From: Herbidospora mongoliensis
GTDB lineage: Bacteria > Actinomycetota > Actinomycetes > Streptosporangiales > Streptosporangiaceae
Assembly (NCBI RefSeq): GCF_001570545.1
Contig: NZ_BBXD01000008.1
Location: 434,001 to 498,000 of the forward strand
Direction: 5' to 3'
DNA: 64,000 nt
The notes under the pieces are model-generated. The model saw only the letters and a list, made by a program, of their open reading frames with translations, did no database searches and was not told the DNA's origin. Made by a program: the position numbers and the translations under genes. Below, piece after piece: positions 1 through 7,775 of this stretch. Positions within the stretch are counted from its first letter, which is position 1, and every line of letters begins with the position of its first letter.

Positions 1-1
1 C

Positions 2-1327
2 GGCGGCCCGCCGTCCGGCAGCCCGGCACGGGCGCCGCTCGCGCCCCGGATCAGGACGGGCGGTTTCGTGGCCGGGCTGCTCTGGTCCGGGGCCCTTCTG
101 GCGACGGCCAAGTGCTGGGTCGACCTGCCCGGCGTGGCCTCCACCACCGACGGCCTGGCCTGGCTCGGCCGCCTGACCGGCCTGCTCGCCGGCTACGGCG
201 CGGCGATCCTGGTGGCCCTGATGGCCCGCGTCCCCTTCCTGGACCGCACCATCGGCTCCGACCGCCTGTCCCGCTGGCACGCCCTGGGCGGCCGGGGAAC
301 TTTGGCGTTGTCGGTCGCGCACATGGTCTTCGCCATGTCCGCCCACGCGGTGAGATCGGGCCTGTGGGAGGGCACGTTCGGTCTCGTCCTGTACGGCCCC
401 GGGATCCTCGAAGCGACGATCTCGCTGGCGTTGCTGCTGGGTGTGGGCCTGATCTCGGCACGGGCGATCCGGATCAGGATGTCGTACGAGGCCTGGCACT
501 ACGCCCACTTCCTCACCTACCTGGCCATCTACCTGGGCTTCGCCCACCAGCTCACCGGCCCGTCCTTCGGGGGCGTCGGCGCGTGGGCGTGGCGGGGCCT
601 CTATATAGGTGTGGCCGTGCTCCTCATCTGGAACCGCTTCGCCGTGCCGGTGATCCGCTCGCGCCGCCATCGCCTTCGCGTGGCTGGGATCCGGCGTGAA
701 TCCGCGGACGTGGTCTCCGTCTACATCGCCGGCGACGACCTTGAGCGGTTGGGCGCCGAGCCGGGCCAATTCTTTCGCTGGCGCTTCATGGCCAAGGGCA
801 TGTGGTGGGCCGCGAACCCCTACTCGCTGTCGGCGGTCCCGAACAGCCGCCACCTGCGCATCACGGTCAAAGCGGCCGGCTCCCACAGTCGCGCCCTGCT
901 TTCCCTGGCGCCCGGAACCCGCGTCTGGGCGGAGGGCCCGTATGGCGCGCTTACCGCCGCCCGGGGACGTTCGGACAAGATCCTGCTGATCGCGGGAGGG
1001 GTGGGCATCAGCCCGCTACGGGCGTTGTTCGAGTCGATGCCCGGCCGAGTGACCTTGCTCTACCTGGCCCGCACGGTCGAAGACCTGGTTTTACGCGGTG
1101 AACTCGACGCCATCGCGGCGGCCAGGGGCGCGCGGGTCCACTACACGATGAACGAGGACCTGACGGTTCCCCTCACGGGACGCTCGTTGTCACGCGCCAT
1201 TCCGGATCTGCCGGACTACGACGTGTTCGTGTGTGGGCCGCGAGGCATGACCCAGAAGGCGCTCAACGCGTTGCGGCGTGCGGGCGTGCCGAAGCAGCAG
1301 ATCCATTTGGAGAACTTCGACTTCTAG
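2..1327 (+). CDS. Ferric reductase-like flavoprotein (5' end outside window)
   Basis: Membrane haem/flavin oxidoreductase likely to pass electrons from NAD(P)H through FAD to haem and an acceptor such as ferric iron or oxygen. The frame is open back to the left edge. A GTG at 68 exists, but the reading continues upstream, so the true start is probably outside the window. The N-terminal half has several hydrophobic helices with paired histidines (RWHALGG, VAHMVF, WHYAHF, FAHQL) suited to haem binding. The C-terminal half is a ferredoxin-NADP reductase-type module: NPYSLS for FAD, AGGVGISPLRALF for the nicotinamide nucleotide, CGPRGM near the end, and an aromatic C-terminus (ENFDF). Family assignment is strong; the physiological acceptor cannot be read. 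Confidence 0.85.
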   Translation, partial: GGPPSGSPARAPLAPRIRTGGFVAGLLWSGALLATAKCWVDLPGVASTTDGLAWLGRLTGLLAGYGAAILVALMARVPFLDRTIGSDRLSRWHALGGRGTLALSVAHMVFAMSAHAVRSGLWEGTFGLVLYGPGILEATISLALLLGVGLISARAIRIRMSYEAWHYAHFLTYLAIYLGFAHQLTGPSFGGVGAWAWRGLYIGVAVLLIWNRFAVPVIRSRRHRLRVAGIRRESADVVSVYIAGDDLERLGAEPGQFFRWRFMAKGMWWAANPYSLSAVPNSRHLRITVKAAGSHSRALLSLAPGTRVWAEGPYGALTAARGRSDKILLIAGGVGISPLRALFESMPGRVTLLYLARTVEDLVLRGELDAIAAARGARVHYTMNEDLTVPLTGRSLSRAIPDLPDYDVFVCGPRGMTQKALNALRRAGVPKQQIHLENFDF

Positions 1328-1351
1328 CCGCATTGATCTATCGCGAAAAGC

Positions 1352-1555
1352 GTGGTGCGGCTGTCGTGTTGTGTCGCATTCTGCGGCCAGTCGGACACCG
1401 AGAACCGCCCGCAGAGTACCAACGCTCTGTTCCTATGCAAGGCCCACGCCGCTGCATTCCCTTGTTTGCAGGAATTTGAGAGCGCTAAGTACCTGTACAT
1501 TGGTCATGAGCGTAGTCGAGTCTCTTCGCCAGGCCCGACATTTCGCCGCAGGTAG
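1352..1555 (+). CDS. Possible 67-aa Cys/His-rich small protein
   Basis: A tentative small gene just after the ferric reductase. It starts with tandem GTG codons and ends with TAG inside the left arm of the intrinsic terminator that follows. The product has a zinc-ribbon-like pattern: C7/C11 then C29/H32 (CX3C-X17-CX2H) and a further Cys at 38. Base composition here is visibly less GC-rich than the neighbours and codon use is not typical of the organism, so this could be chance. Its stop falling exactly at the terminator is the main reason to keep it. No family was recognised. Confidence 0.25.
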   Translation: MVRLSCCVAFCGQSDTENRPQSTNALFLCKAHAAAFPCLQEFESAKYLYIGHERSRVSSPGPTFRRR

Positions 1556-1600
1556 GAGCGCTACGGGGGTGGTAGCCCGGGGTGCTCCTACCATTTTTTT
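1551..1600 (+). terminator. Intrinsic terminator with seven-T tail
   Basis: GGTAGGAGC (1551-1559) pairs perfectly with GCTCCTACC (1584-1592); an inner GCTAC/GTAGC repeat extends the structure. A run of seven T (1594-1600) follows on the + strand. Such a classical U-tract is uncommon in high-GC actinomycetes. It closes the transcript from the ferric reductase region and separates it from the regulator pair downstream. Confidence 0.8.
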
Positions 1601-1771
1601 CGCCGCCTCTCCGCGCGTTCCGGCCGCTGGAGCCAACTGATGCTCGTGGTCACGTGCAGATACGCTAGTGGACGAAGACATTGCCTTTCTATCGATGAAT
1701 ATGTCCCTCCCTACCAAGGGGCAACGAAAGTCCGGTGGAATGGCGTGAGGGCCTGGCGAAAGGGCTGCAGC

Positions 1772-1963
1772 ATGCGACGAAGTGAGCACTATGTGATTTG
1801 GGCCGGTGCCCTGATCGTATTGGCTGTGGTCGGGTTGGCCGGTTATGTCGTCACCCAGCTCGCCACTACCGAACCGGTGGTCATAGCCGGTGTCTTCGGC
1901 GGGGTGGCAGCCCTTCTCGCGGCCATCCCACCGATCATCAAGGCGTTGCGGGGGCGGCCGTGA
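1772..1963 (+). CDS. Two-TM micro-protein (63 aa)
   Basis: Small integral membrane protein. After a short polar N-terminus (MRRSEHY) come two hydrophobic helices, roughly residues 8-30 and 37-57, joined by a short loop (ATTEP) and ending in a basic tail (KALRGRP). ATG 1772 is chosen because the in-frame extension upstream is charged and lacks a ribosome site. The stop codon overlaps the GTG start of the Crp-family gene (GTGA at 1960-1963), so the two should be translationally coupled. No family was recognised; this topology resembles small membrane effectors paired with regulators elsewhere, which is inference only. Confidence 0.65.
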   Translation: MRRSEHYVIWAGALIVLAVVGLAGYVVTQLATTEPVVIAGVFGGVAALLAAIPPIIKALRGRP

Positions 1964-2745
1964 AGCGAAACCCCAAGTCCTCAGCGGCGATCGCATCAGA
2001 GATGAGCGGAGTCGCCCTCGGCGCGGGTGGTGTCCGCCACGGGAGTTTCTGGAAAGAACTCGATTCCCAAGGGCGGGCACTGCTGATGGAACGTGGACGT
2101 TGGCGCGCTTACGCTCCTGGTGAGGTCATCTATTACCAGGGCGGGACCGGCAGTGACGTCGTCGTTCTTCAGGCCGGCTACGCGAAGGTCGTCACCCAAG
2201 TCGGCGATCGACAGGCGTTGGTGGCGATTCGTTGTCCCGGCAATGTCCTCGGTGAGAACGAGACTCTCCAGCGTGGCGGAACCACCATCCGGCCGCATAC
2301 GGCGCAGGCGTTGGCTGAGCGCACCATCGGGCTGCATATCGACGCGGGAGTCTTCAGATCATTCTTGGACGCTCATCTTCCCGGATGGGGTGCCCTTTCG
2401 CGTGAGCTTTCGAACCAGCGGAGCGAGGCTGAAATCCGCATAGCCGGTCTTGCGATCGATGCGGCCAACCGGAGGCTTGCGCGGGCGCTGTGCACCCTCC
2501 TCGACCACGAGGCCATCAGGCGGGACGGTGCCGGCCCCATCATGATCGAGCTCAGCCAAGGCGACCTGGCCTCCTGGATCGGGACTTCAAGGGAGACCGT
2601 GGAGCGCACGCTGCAGAGCTGGCGCAGGAGAGGCATCGTCTCCACCGGCTATCGCAGCATCACGGTCCGACGATCTGCCGAGCTCTACCGGATCGCCGGA
2701 GACTCGGCCGGGGTCGGGTTCGCGTCGTCGGGCCTGGCGGGCTGA
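1960..2745 (+). CDS. Crp/Fnr-family transcriptional regulator
   Basis: About 261 aa. An N-terminal cyclic-nucleotide-binding-like beta barrel (about residues 30-135; APGEVIYYQGGTGSD is the typical entry strand) is followed by the long dimerisation helix and a C-terminal winged helix (LSQGDLASWIGTSRETVERT, about 195-235). The phosphate-binding cassette is degenerate: after GENETLQ the usual Arg-Ser/Thr that holds cAMP is absent (TIRPHTAQAL), so the ligand may differ from cAMP or be missing. The GTG start overlaps the stop of the two-TM gene; an internal ATG at 2002 is an alternative. The coupling suggests the membrane protein and regulator act together. Confidence 0.85.
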   Translation: MKRNPKSSAAIASEMSGVALGAGGVRHGSFWKELDSQGRALLMERGRWRAYAPGEVIYYQGGTGSDVVVLQAGYAKVVTQVGDRQALVAIRCPGNVLGENETLQRGGTTIRPHTAQALAERTIGLHIDAGVFRSFLDAHLPGWGALSRELSNQRSEAEIRIAGLAIDAANRRLARALCTLLDHEAIRRDGAGPIMIELSQGDLASWIGTSRETVERTLQSWRRRGIVSTGYRSITVRRSAELYRIAGDSAGVGFASSGLAG

Positions 2746-2797
2746 CCCAGTCCGAATTTCGCACTTGCGCTGTCAAGGAACCTGGGTGATCCTTCTC

Positions 2798-2820
2798 TTA
2801 GGAAGGTTTCTTTATAGAAA
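2798..2820. promoter_or_regulatory. Imperfect inverted repeats upstream of LPMO gene
   Basis: TTAGGAAGGTTTCTTTA (2798-2814) is an imperfect palindrome, overlapped by TTTCT-TTAT-AGAAA (2807-2820). It is the only AT-rich, symmetric element in the 190-bp gap before the LPMO gene, so it is a reasonable operator or promoter-proximal site. The regulator is unknown. Confidence 0.35.
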
Positions 2821-2934
2821 GCTTAAGTCCGCGGCCGTCACCCCGCGTTCCCAAAGCTGATCTTCCGTCATGGGCTCCGGCTCTCCTCATGAGGTGGCCG
2901 GAGTTCGCGTATCCGCTCCACGGAGGAGAGCCAG

Positions 2935-3807
2935 GTGTTACGTAACAAGGTGGCCGCAGCCGCCGCCGGTCTGATGGCCGGCTCGCTGCTCGTGATCCTG
3001 CCGTCCGCGCCCGCCAGCGCCCACGGCACCATGTCGAACCCCCCGAGCCGGGTCTACCAGTGCAAGAACGAGGGGCCCGAGTCGCCCGACTCGGCCGCCT
3101 GCGCCGCCGCCGTGGCGGCGGGAGGCACCCAGGCCTTCTACGACTGGAACGAGGTCTCCCTGCTGGAAGCGGGAGGCCGCCATCGCCAGCTCATCCCCGA
3201 CGGGAAGCTGTGCAGCGCGGGCCGGGACAAGTATCGCGGTCTCGACCTCCAGCGCACTGACTGGCCCGCGACGTCGTTCTCGGCGGGGCCGCGCACCATC
3301 ACCTACCACGCTACGGCGCCGCACTCGAACAGCAACTTCGAGTTCTACATCACCCGTGAGGGCTGGAACCCGTCGCAGCCGCTGCGGTGGTCGGACCTGG
3401 TGCACATCCAGACGTTCAACAACTTCAACCCGACGACGTTCACCAACTGGACGATCAACATCCCGCAGCGGACCGGCCGCCACATCCTCTTCTCGATCTG
3501 GCAGCGCGTGGTCGGCTCGAACGAGGCGTTCTACACCTGCTCCGACGTGGCCTTCTCCGGCGGCACCAACCCGACCCCGACGCCGACCCCCACGCCCACG
3601 GCAACGCCGACGCGGACGCCGACCCCCACGCCCACCCCGACCGTGACGCCGACGCAGAACCCCGGCGGAACCTGGGCGGCGGGCGTCTCCTACCAGACCG
3701 GCGCCCGGGTGACCTACGGCGGTCTCACCTACCAGTGCCGCCAGCCGCACACCTCGCTCGTCGGCTGGGAGCCCCCGAACGTGCCCGCCCTGTGGCTGCG
3801 CGTCTGA
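2935..3807 (+). CDS. Secreted AA10 lytic polysaccharide monooxygenase with CBM
   Basis: Copper enzyme that oxidatively cleaves chitin or cellulose outside the cell. Residues 1-29 are a signal peptide ending APASA; the mature protein begins with His30, and with His130 (TAPHS) it forms the histidine brace. The AA10 domain runs about 30-210, then a Thr/Pro repeat linker (about 211-244) and a 46-residue C-terminal CBM5/12-type module (GTWAAGVSY, GLTYQC, GWEP, ALWLRV), which points to chitin. GTG start with a strong GGAGGAG site. Monocistronic by appearance, followed by a stem-loop. Confidence 0.92.
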   Translation: MLRNKVAAAAAGLMAGSLLVILPSAPASAHGTMSNPPSRVYQCKNEGPESPDSAACAAAVAAGGTQAFYDWNEVSLLEAGGRHRQLIPDGKLCSAGRDKYRGLDLQRTDWPATSFSAGPRTITYHATAPHSNSNFEFYITREGWNPSQPLRWSDLVHIQTFNNFNPTTFTNWTINIPQRTGRHILFSIWQRVVGSNEAFYTCSDVAFSGGTNPTPTPTPTPTATPTRTPTPTPTPTVTPTQNPGGTWAAGVSYQTGARVTYGGLTYQCRQPHTSLVGWEPPNVPALWLRV

Positions 3808-3821
3808 TCTCGTGAGTGAAC

Positions 3822-3851
3822 GCGGGCCGCGTCCGGAAGGGCGCGGCCCGC
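3822..3851 (+). terminator. Strong stem-loop after LPMO gene
   Basis: GCGGGCCGCG (3822-3831) pairs perfectly with CGCGGCCCGC (3842-3851), loop 10 nt. No U-tract, as is usual for actinomycete terminators. It lies between the LPMO stop and the DUF305 ribosome site. Confidence 0.6.
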
Positions 3852-3868
3852 CGTCGAAGGAGGCGGGC

Positions 3869-4399
3869 ATGCGCCGGCTGCTCATTGTTCTCTTCTTTGT
3901 CTGTACGGCCTGCGCACCCCCCGGCGTACAAGAAGAAGCCCCGGTCAACGCGGCCGACGTGATGTTCCTGCAGATGATGGTCGCGCACAACAAACAGGGC
4001 CACGCGCTGGCCAAGCTCGCCGAGAACCGGGACCTGCCCGAGAAGGTCGGGCAACTCGCGTCCGCGATGCGGGTCACCCAGGAGACCGAGACGAGCACGA
4101 TGACCCGCTGGCTCCTGGAGTGGGAACAGCCCCTGGCCATGGACCAGGACGCGCACCACGCCCACGGCGGCACCTCGATCGACGCCAAGAAGGACTTGGC
4201 CCGCCTCAAGAAGGCGAAAGACGCCGACTTCTCCCACGAACTCCTCAACGCCCTCATCGCCCACCAGGACGACGCGATCCAGTTCGCCCGGTACGAGAAG
4301 GGCAGCGGCTCCAACCCCGGAGCGCTCGACCTGGCCAAGCAGATCGACGTCGCCAGGACGGCCCAGATCACCTACATGCTGGACCTGCTTGACTCCTAG
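3869..4399 (+). CDS. DUF305 family lipoprotein
   Basis: A 176-aa extracytoplasmic protein. The start at ATG 3869 is set by GAAGGAGG five bases upstream; an upstream in-frame GTG would run through the terminator hairpin. The N-terminus is a short lipoprotein signal with the acylated Cys at 15 (CTAC). The rest is the helical DUF305/ferritin-like fold: DVMFLQMMVAHNKQGHALAK and a second repeat-like half (LLNALIAHQDDAIQFARY). DUF305 proteins usually carry a HHxQA metal-type motif; here the first is HNKQG and the second HQDDA, so metal binding may be altered. The gene after it begins two bases past its stop. Confidence 0.8.
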   Translation: MRRLLIVLFFVCTACAPPGVQEEAPVNAADVMFLQMMVAHNKQGHALAKLAENRDLPEKVGQLASAMRVTQETETSTMTRWLLEWEQPLAMDQDAHHAHGGTSIDAKKDLARLKKAKDADFSHELLNALIAHQDDAIQFARYEKGSGSNPGALDLAKQIDVARTAQITYMLDLLDS

Positions 4400-4401
4400 G
4401 C

Positions 4402-5685
4402 ATGCCGGAACTCCAGCCGCTGCGCGCCGACCACGCGGGCCCTCTCCTGACCTTCGAGACAGACAACCGGACCTTCTTCGCCCGGTCCATCCCCGACCGG
4501 CGTGACGCCTACTTCGCCAACTTCGCCGCCAACCACCGGGATCTCCTGGCCGAACAGGAGGCGGGCACGATCCGTTTCCACGTGCTCGTCGGCGACGACG
4601 GCGAGATCCTGGGCCGGTTCAACCTGTTCGACGTCGACGGCGGCACCGCCGAAGTAGGTTTCCGCATGGCCGAGAAGGCGACCCGCCGGGGCGTGGCCAC
4701 CGCGGCGCTCCGCGAGCTCTGCGACCTCGCGAAGAGCTACGGACTGCACGGTCTCAAGGCCCGCGCCGACATCGGGAACATCGGCTCCCGACGGGTGCTG
4801 CGACGGAACGGCTTCATCCCGACCAACGAGACTCAGACCGGCGGGACCTCGACCGGTGAGACGACGTTCTGGCGTGACCTGGACGACGAGTTCCGCATCG
4901 GCGGAGAGTTGAGGGTCCGCCGTCTCGGCTTCGGTGCGATGCACCTGTCTCCCACTGACGGCGACGTGGTCAGGCGCGCGGTCGAGCTGGGCGTCACGTT
5001 GATCGACACCGCGTATCTCTACGGCTGGGGCGCCAACGAGGAGTTGCTGGCCCGCACGTTGTGGCCGTACAGGAAAGAAGTGCTGGTGACCACCAAGGTC
5101 GGCGTCGCACGGCCGGGCCGGCTCGACGGACGGCCGGAGGTGCTGCGCGCCCAGGTCCACGCCGCCCTGACGCGTCTGCGGATGGGCCGCCTCGACCTGC
5201 TCCAGCTCCACCGGATCGACCCCGAGGTGCCGCTCGCCGATCAGGTCGGCGCTCTCAAGGACCTCAGAGACCAGGGCAAGATCGGCCATATCGGGCTCTC
5301 CGAGGTCACCGTTGACCAGCTCGCCGAGGCGCGGGGGATCGTCGAGGTGGCGAGCGTCCAGAACCGGTACAACCTGCTCGACCGTGAGCACGAGCAGGTG
5401 CTGGCCGCCTGCGAGGCGGCCGGAATCGCCTTCCTGCCGTGGCGGCCGGTGCTTCCGGGGGTCACCGATTCGGCGGTGGGCGAAGTCGCGACGGAAATCG
5501 GCGCGACCCCGGCCCAGACGAGCCTCGCCTGGCTGCTGGCCCGCTCACCGGTCATGCTCCCGATCCCCGGTACGGCCAAGATCACGCACCTGGAGGAGAA
5601 CATCGCCGCCGGGGCGCTCCGACTCACCCGCGCTCAGCGAGATCGGCTCGGGTCCGCCGCCCGGCCCGGAGAATCACTCCGATAG
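4402..5685 (+). CDS. GNAT acetyltransferase-aldo/keto reductase fusion
   Basis: One continuous 427-aa frame with two enzyme domains. Residues 1-163 are a RimJ/RimL-type GNAT: substrate strand region, acetyl-CoA loop RRGVAT (95-100), and the terminal RVLRRNGF motif. Residues 164-427 are an aldo/keto reductase barrel starting FRIGGELRVRRLGFGAM, with the full tetrad D202, Y207, K232 and H270 and the NADPH-side IPGTAK segment. There is no frame break at the joint. The DUF305 gene ends two bases upstream, so they may share a transcript. The fusion may detoxify or modify a common small molecule, but no substrate can be read. Confidence 0.85.
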   Translation: MPELQPLRADHAGPLLTFETDNRTFFARSIPDRRDAYFANFAANHRDLLAEQEAGTIRFHVLVGDDGEILGRFNLFDVDGGTAEVGFRMAEKATRRGVATAALRELCDLAKSYGLHGLKARADIGNIGSRRVLRRNGFIPTNETQTGGTSTGETTFWRDLDDEFRIGGELRVRRLGFGAMHLSPTDGDVVRRAVELGVTLIDTAYLYGWGANEELLARTLWPYRKEVLVTTKVGVARPGRLDGRPEVLRAQVHAALTRLRMGRLDLLQLHRIDPEVPLADQVGALKDLRDQGKIGHIGLSEVTVDQLAEARGIVEVASVQNRYNLLDREHEQVLAACEAAGIAFLPWRPVLPGVTDSAVGEVATEIGATPAQTSLAWLLARSPVMLPIPGTAKITHLEENIAAGALRLTRAQRDRLGSAARPGESLR

Positions 5686-5705
5686 GGCCGGGCGCTCACG
5701 TTCGG

Positions 5706-6209
5706 TCAGCGGGACACTCCGATGCCGCCCGGTGTCGTCGCGCCGAAGCGTTCGATCTCCTTCGCCAGGTCCAGCGGCTTGATCGACGCCTTCCCCGTCG
5801 CGATGTCCGCGGTGATCAGGTCGGCCGGCACCAGCCACGACACCTCGAACTCGAGCCCGTCGGGGTCCTTGGCGTAGAGGGCCTTGGTGGTCGAGTGGTC
5901 GGACGCCCCGGCGAGCGCGCCCAGTTGGCTCAGGCGCACCTGGATCCGTTCGAGCTCGGCCAGCGTGTCGACCTCCCACGCCAGGTGGTACAGCCCGACC
6001 GCGCCGCGCCCGGCGGGGGAGGGGGCCGCGTCGGCGCCGACCTCGAACAGGCCGAGGTCGTGGTCGTTGGAGGAGCCCTCGGCCTGCAGGAACGCGGCTC
6101 CGGGGAACCCCATGACCACTCGGAAGCCGAGGGCCTTCTCGTAGAAGTCGACGCTCCGTGCGACGTCGCGGACGTACAGCACGGCGTGGTTGAGTCGCTG
6201 AACCGGCAT
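5706..6209 (-). CDS. VOC family (glyoxalase/dioxygenase-like) protein
   Basis: 167-aa vicinal-oxygen-chelate protein with paired beta-alpha-beta modules. Likely metal ligands are His in LNHAVLYV near the N-terminus, His in GLYHLAWEV and Glu in DPDGLEFEV; the spacing resembles catechol-dioxygenase-like CatE proteins. Start ATG 6209 lies just after CTGGAG. The C-terminal 30 residues (ADLITADIATGKASIKPLD) are an extension typical of the small actinobacterial form. Convergent with the GNAT-AKR gene. Substrate unknown. Confidence 0.8.
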   Translation of the reverse strand: MPVQRLNHAVLYVRDVARSVDFYEKALGFRVVMGFPGAAFLQAEGSSNDHDLGLFEVGADAAPSPAGRGAVGLYHLAWEVDTLAELERIQVRLSQLGALAGASDHSTTKALYAKDPDGLEFEVSWLVPADLITADIATGKASIKPLDLAKEIERFGATTPGGIGVSR

Positions 6210-6307
6210 GACTCCAGCAGCAACCGGGGGTCTCGGGTTGTTCCCGCGAAACTGTCGGTCCCAGGTCCTAGGGTGGTCGGCGGCCATCTCGAAGGGGGAC
6301 GTGAAGG

Positions 6308-6520
6308 ATGATCGTCGACCGCGTGGCGCGGGAGCGCGCGGAGAACCACATGCTGTTTCAGGCGGTCCATGAGGTCGCGCTGCACCACGCCGGGGGCGCG
6401 GTCGAAGACGTGTTCGCGGCCTTGCGGGAGGCGCTGCCACCGGCGCCCAGGCTGTCCGGCGATGAGGTTCGCCGGATCGCCGAGCAGATCAGCGTGGGCC
6501 GGGATCCCTCCGGTCTGTGA
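6308..6520 (+). CDS. Small hypothetical protein (70 aa)
   Basis: A short soluble protein, mostly helical (DRVARERAENHMLFQAVHEV, VEDVFAALREALPP, GDEVRRIAEQISV). A GAAGGGGG ribosome site and an upstream TAGGGT -10-like element (6269-6274) support expression, divergent from the VOC gene. Its 3' end overlaps the end of the ROK repressor gene on the other strand by 32 bases. No function assigned. Confidence 0.6.
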   Translation: MIVDRVARERAENHMLFQAVHEVALHHAGGAVEDVFAALREALPPAPRLSGDEVRRIAEQISVGRDPSGL

Positions 6521-7691
6521 GGCGTTCCGACAGCGCGGCCGGGTCGGCGACGACCGTTTCCAGCACCTGACCGGCCGCGCCGAGCGCCGCCGCCTCCGAG
6601 CCCAGCCGGGAGACCTCTACCGGCGGGGCCGTGGCGCGCATCTGGGCGAGGCGGCCGCCGATCGTCTCGGCGACAACGCCGCCGATCCACGGGAACAGCG
6701 GCGCGTAGATCCCGCCGAGCACGATCGTGTGGGGGTCGACCAGGTTGATCGCCGACGACAGTGCCACCCCGAGTGCCCAGCCCGCCTTCTCGCAGGCCGC
6801 CTTGGTGGTGGGGTCGCCGTGTTCCAGGTGGGCGACGATCGCGTCGATGCCGTGGGCGAAGGAGCTCCGGTCGGCGACCGCGTCGAGGAACGCGTCCTGG
6901 CCGGCATATTGCTCCAGGCAGCCTCTGGCACCGCAACGGCACTGGGGGCCTTCCGGCGTGACGACCACGTGGCCGAGTTCGCCCGCGAAGCCGCGGGCGC
7001 CGCGGAACAGCGCGCCGTTGACGACGAGGCCGGCGCCGATGCCGATCTCGCCCGAAACATAGAGGAAGTCGGCACGACCCGCGCCGAACCACAGCTCGCC
7101 GAGGGCGGCCAGGTTCGCCTCGTTCTCCACCCGCAGCGGCACCCCCAGGTCGAGCGCGGTGCCCACGGGCACGTTCCGCCAGCCGAGGTTGGGTGCGTTG
7201 TGGATCTCGCCCGACTCGATGTCGACCGGGCCGGGAACGGCCAGACCCGCGCCGACGACCCGCAGACCGGTCCCTTCGGCCTGCGCGAGGGCCGAGAGGG
7301 CCAGGCGCCGGAGGTCGCCGATGACGTCCATCGGCTTTGACAAGCGGTTGTCGACCGCCTGGGTGAGGCGCAGCCTGACCCGGCGTGAGAGGTCGACTAC
7401 ACGTACCGACAGATAGTCGACGTTGATCTCCAGGCCGATGGCCGCGACGCGGTCTCCGCTGACCCGGACCTCGACTCCCGGACGGCCCCGCTCGCGCGCC
7501 CTGACGGCCCCCGCCTCCACCACCAAGCCGGCTTCGAGCAGGTCACCTACCAGCTTGGATACAGTTGTCTTGGTAAGTCCGGTCACCTCGGCCAGGGTGG
7601 CTCGCGTCAGGGATCCGTGGGACCTGACCTCCCGCAGGACGAGGGCGAGATTGTGCGCCCGCATCTCGTCGTGGCGTACGGCCTGTGCCAT
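6489..7691 (-). CDS. xylR: ROK-family repressor, probable XylR
   Basis: 400-aa repressor/kinase-fold protein. The N-terminus is a winged helix (residues about 15-70; TRATLAEVTGLTKTTVSKLV). The ROK domain follows, with the zinc motif CRCGARGCLEQYAG, a sugar-binding GELGH segment and the GIGAGLVVNG phosphate region. The start is taken at ATG 7691, seven bases after AGGAAGG; a GTG two codons upstream is too close to that site. It is transcribed divergently from xylA-xylB with two inverted repeats in between, so it most likely represses xylose catabolism and itself until xylose or a derivative binds. Confidence 0.88.
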   Translation of the reverse strand: MAQAVRHDEMRAHNLALVLREVRSHGSLTRATLAEVTGLTKTTVSKLVGDLLEAGLVVEAGAVRARERGRPGVEVRVSGDRVAAIGLEINVDYLSVRVVDLSRRVRLRLTQAVDNRLSKPMDVIGDLRRLALSALAQAEGTGLRVVGAGLAVPGPVDIESGEIHNAPNLGWRNVPVGTALDLGVPLRVENEANLAALGELWFGAGRADFLYVSGEIGIGAGLVVNGALFRGARGFAGELGHVVVTPEGPQCRCGARGCLEQYAGQDAFLDAVADRSSFAHGIDAIVAHLEHGDPTTKAACEKAGWALGVALSSAINLVDPHTIVLGGIYAPLFPWIGGVVAETIGGRLAQMRATAPPVEVSRLGSEAAALGAAGQVLETVVADPAALSERLTDRRDPGPR

Positions 7692-7711
7692 GCGCACCTT
7701 CCTGACTGCCG

Positions 7712-7727
7712 GTCCAGAAATCTGGAC
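7712..7727. promoter_or_regulatory. Perfect 16-bp inverted repeat, repressor-side operator
   Basis: GTCCAGA-AA-TCTGGAC is a perfect palindrome about 20 bp upstream of the ROK repressor start. Placed there it could give autoregulation. Its GTCCA core is shared with the xylA-side repeat. Confidence 0.6.
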
Positions 7728-7775
7728 GAAATCCTAGACACGCCTACTTGACCGCGACGAACCCCCGTTCCATAT

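Noticed and set aside
3563-3660. Tandem ACGCC/CCGAC-like repeats in the LPMO gene
   Set aside because: They encode the Thr-Pro linker and need no other explanation.
2938-4371. Long open frame antisense to the LPMO and DUF305 genes
   Set aside because: The + strand has complete, recognisable proteins with good starts; the antisense product is Arg/Gly-rich without family features, as expected in high-GC DNA.
6489-6520. 32-bp overlap of the 70-aa protein gene with the ROK repressor gene as a regulatory structure
   Set aside because: Short convergent 3' overlaps occur several times here (pat/EamA 26 bp, RodZ-like/pyrE 29 bp, NYN/response regulator 4 bp) and are common in compact genomes.
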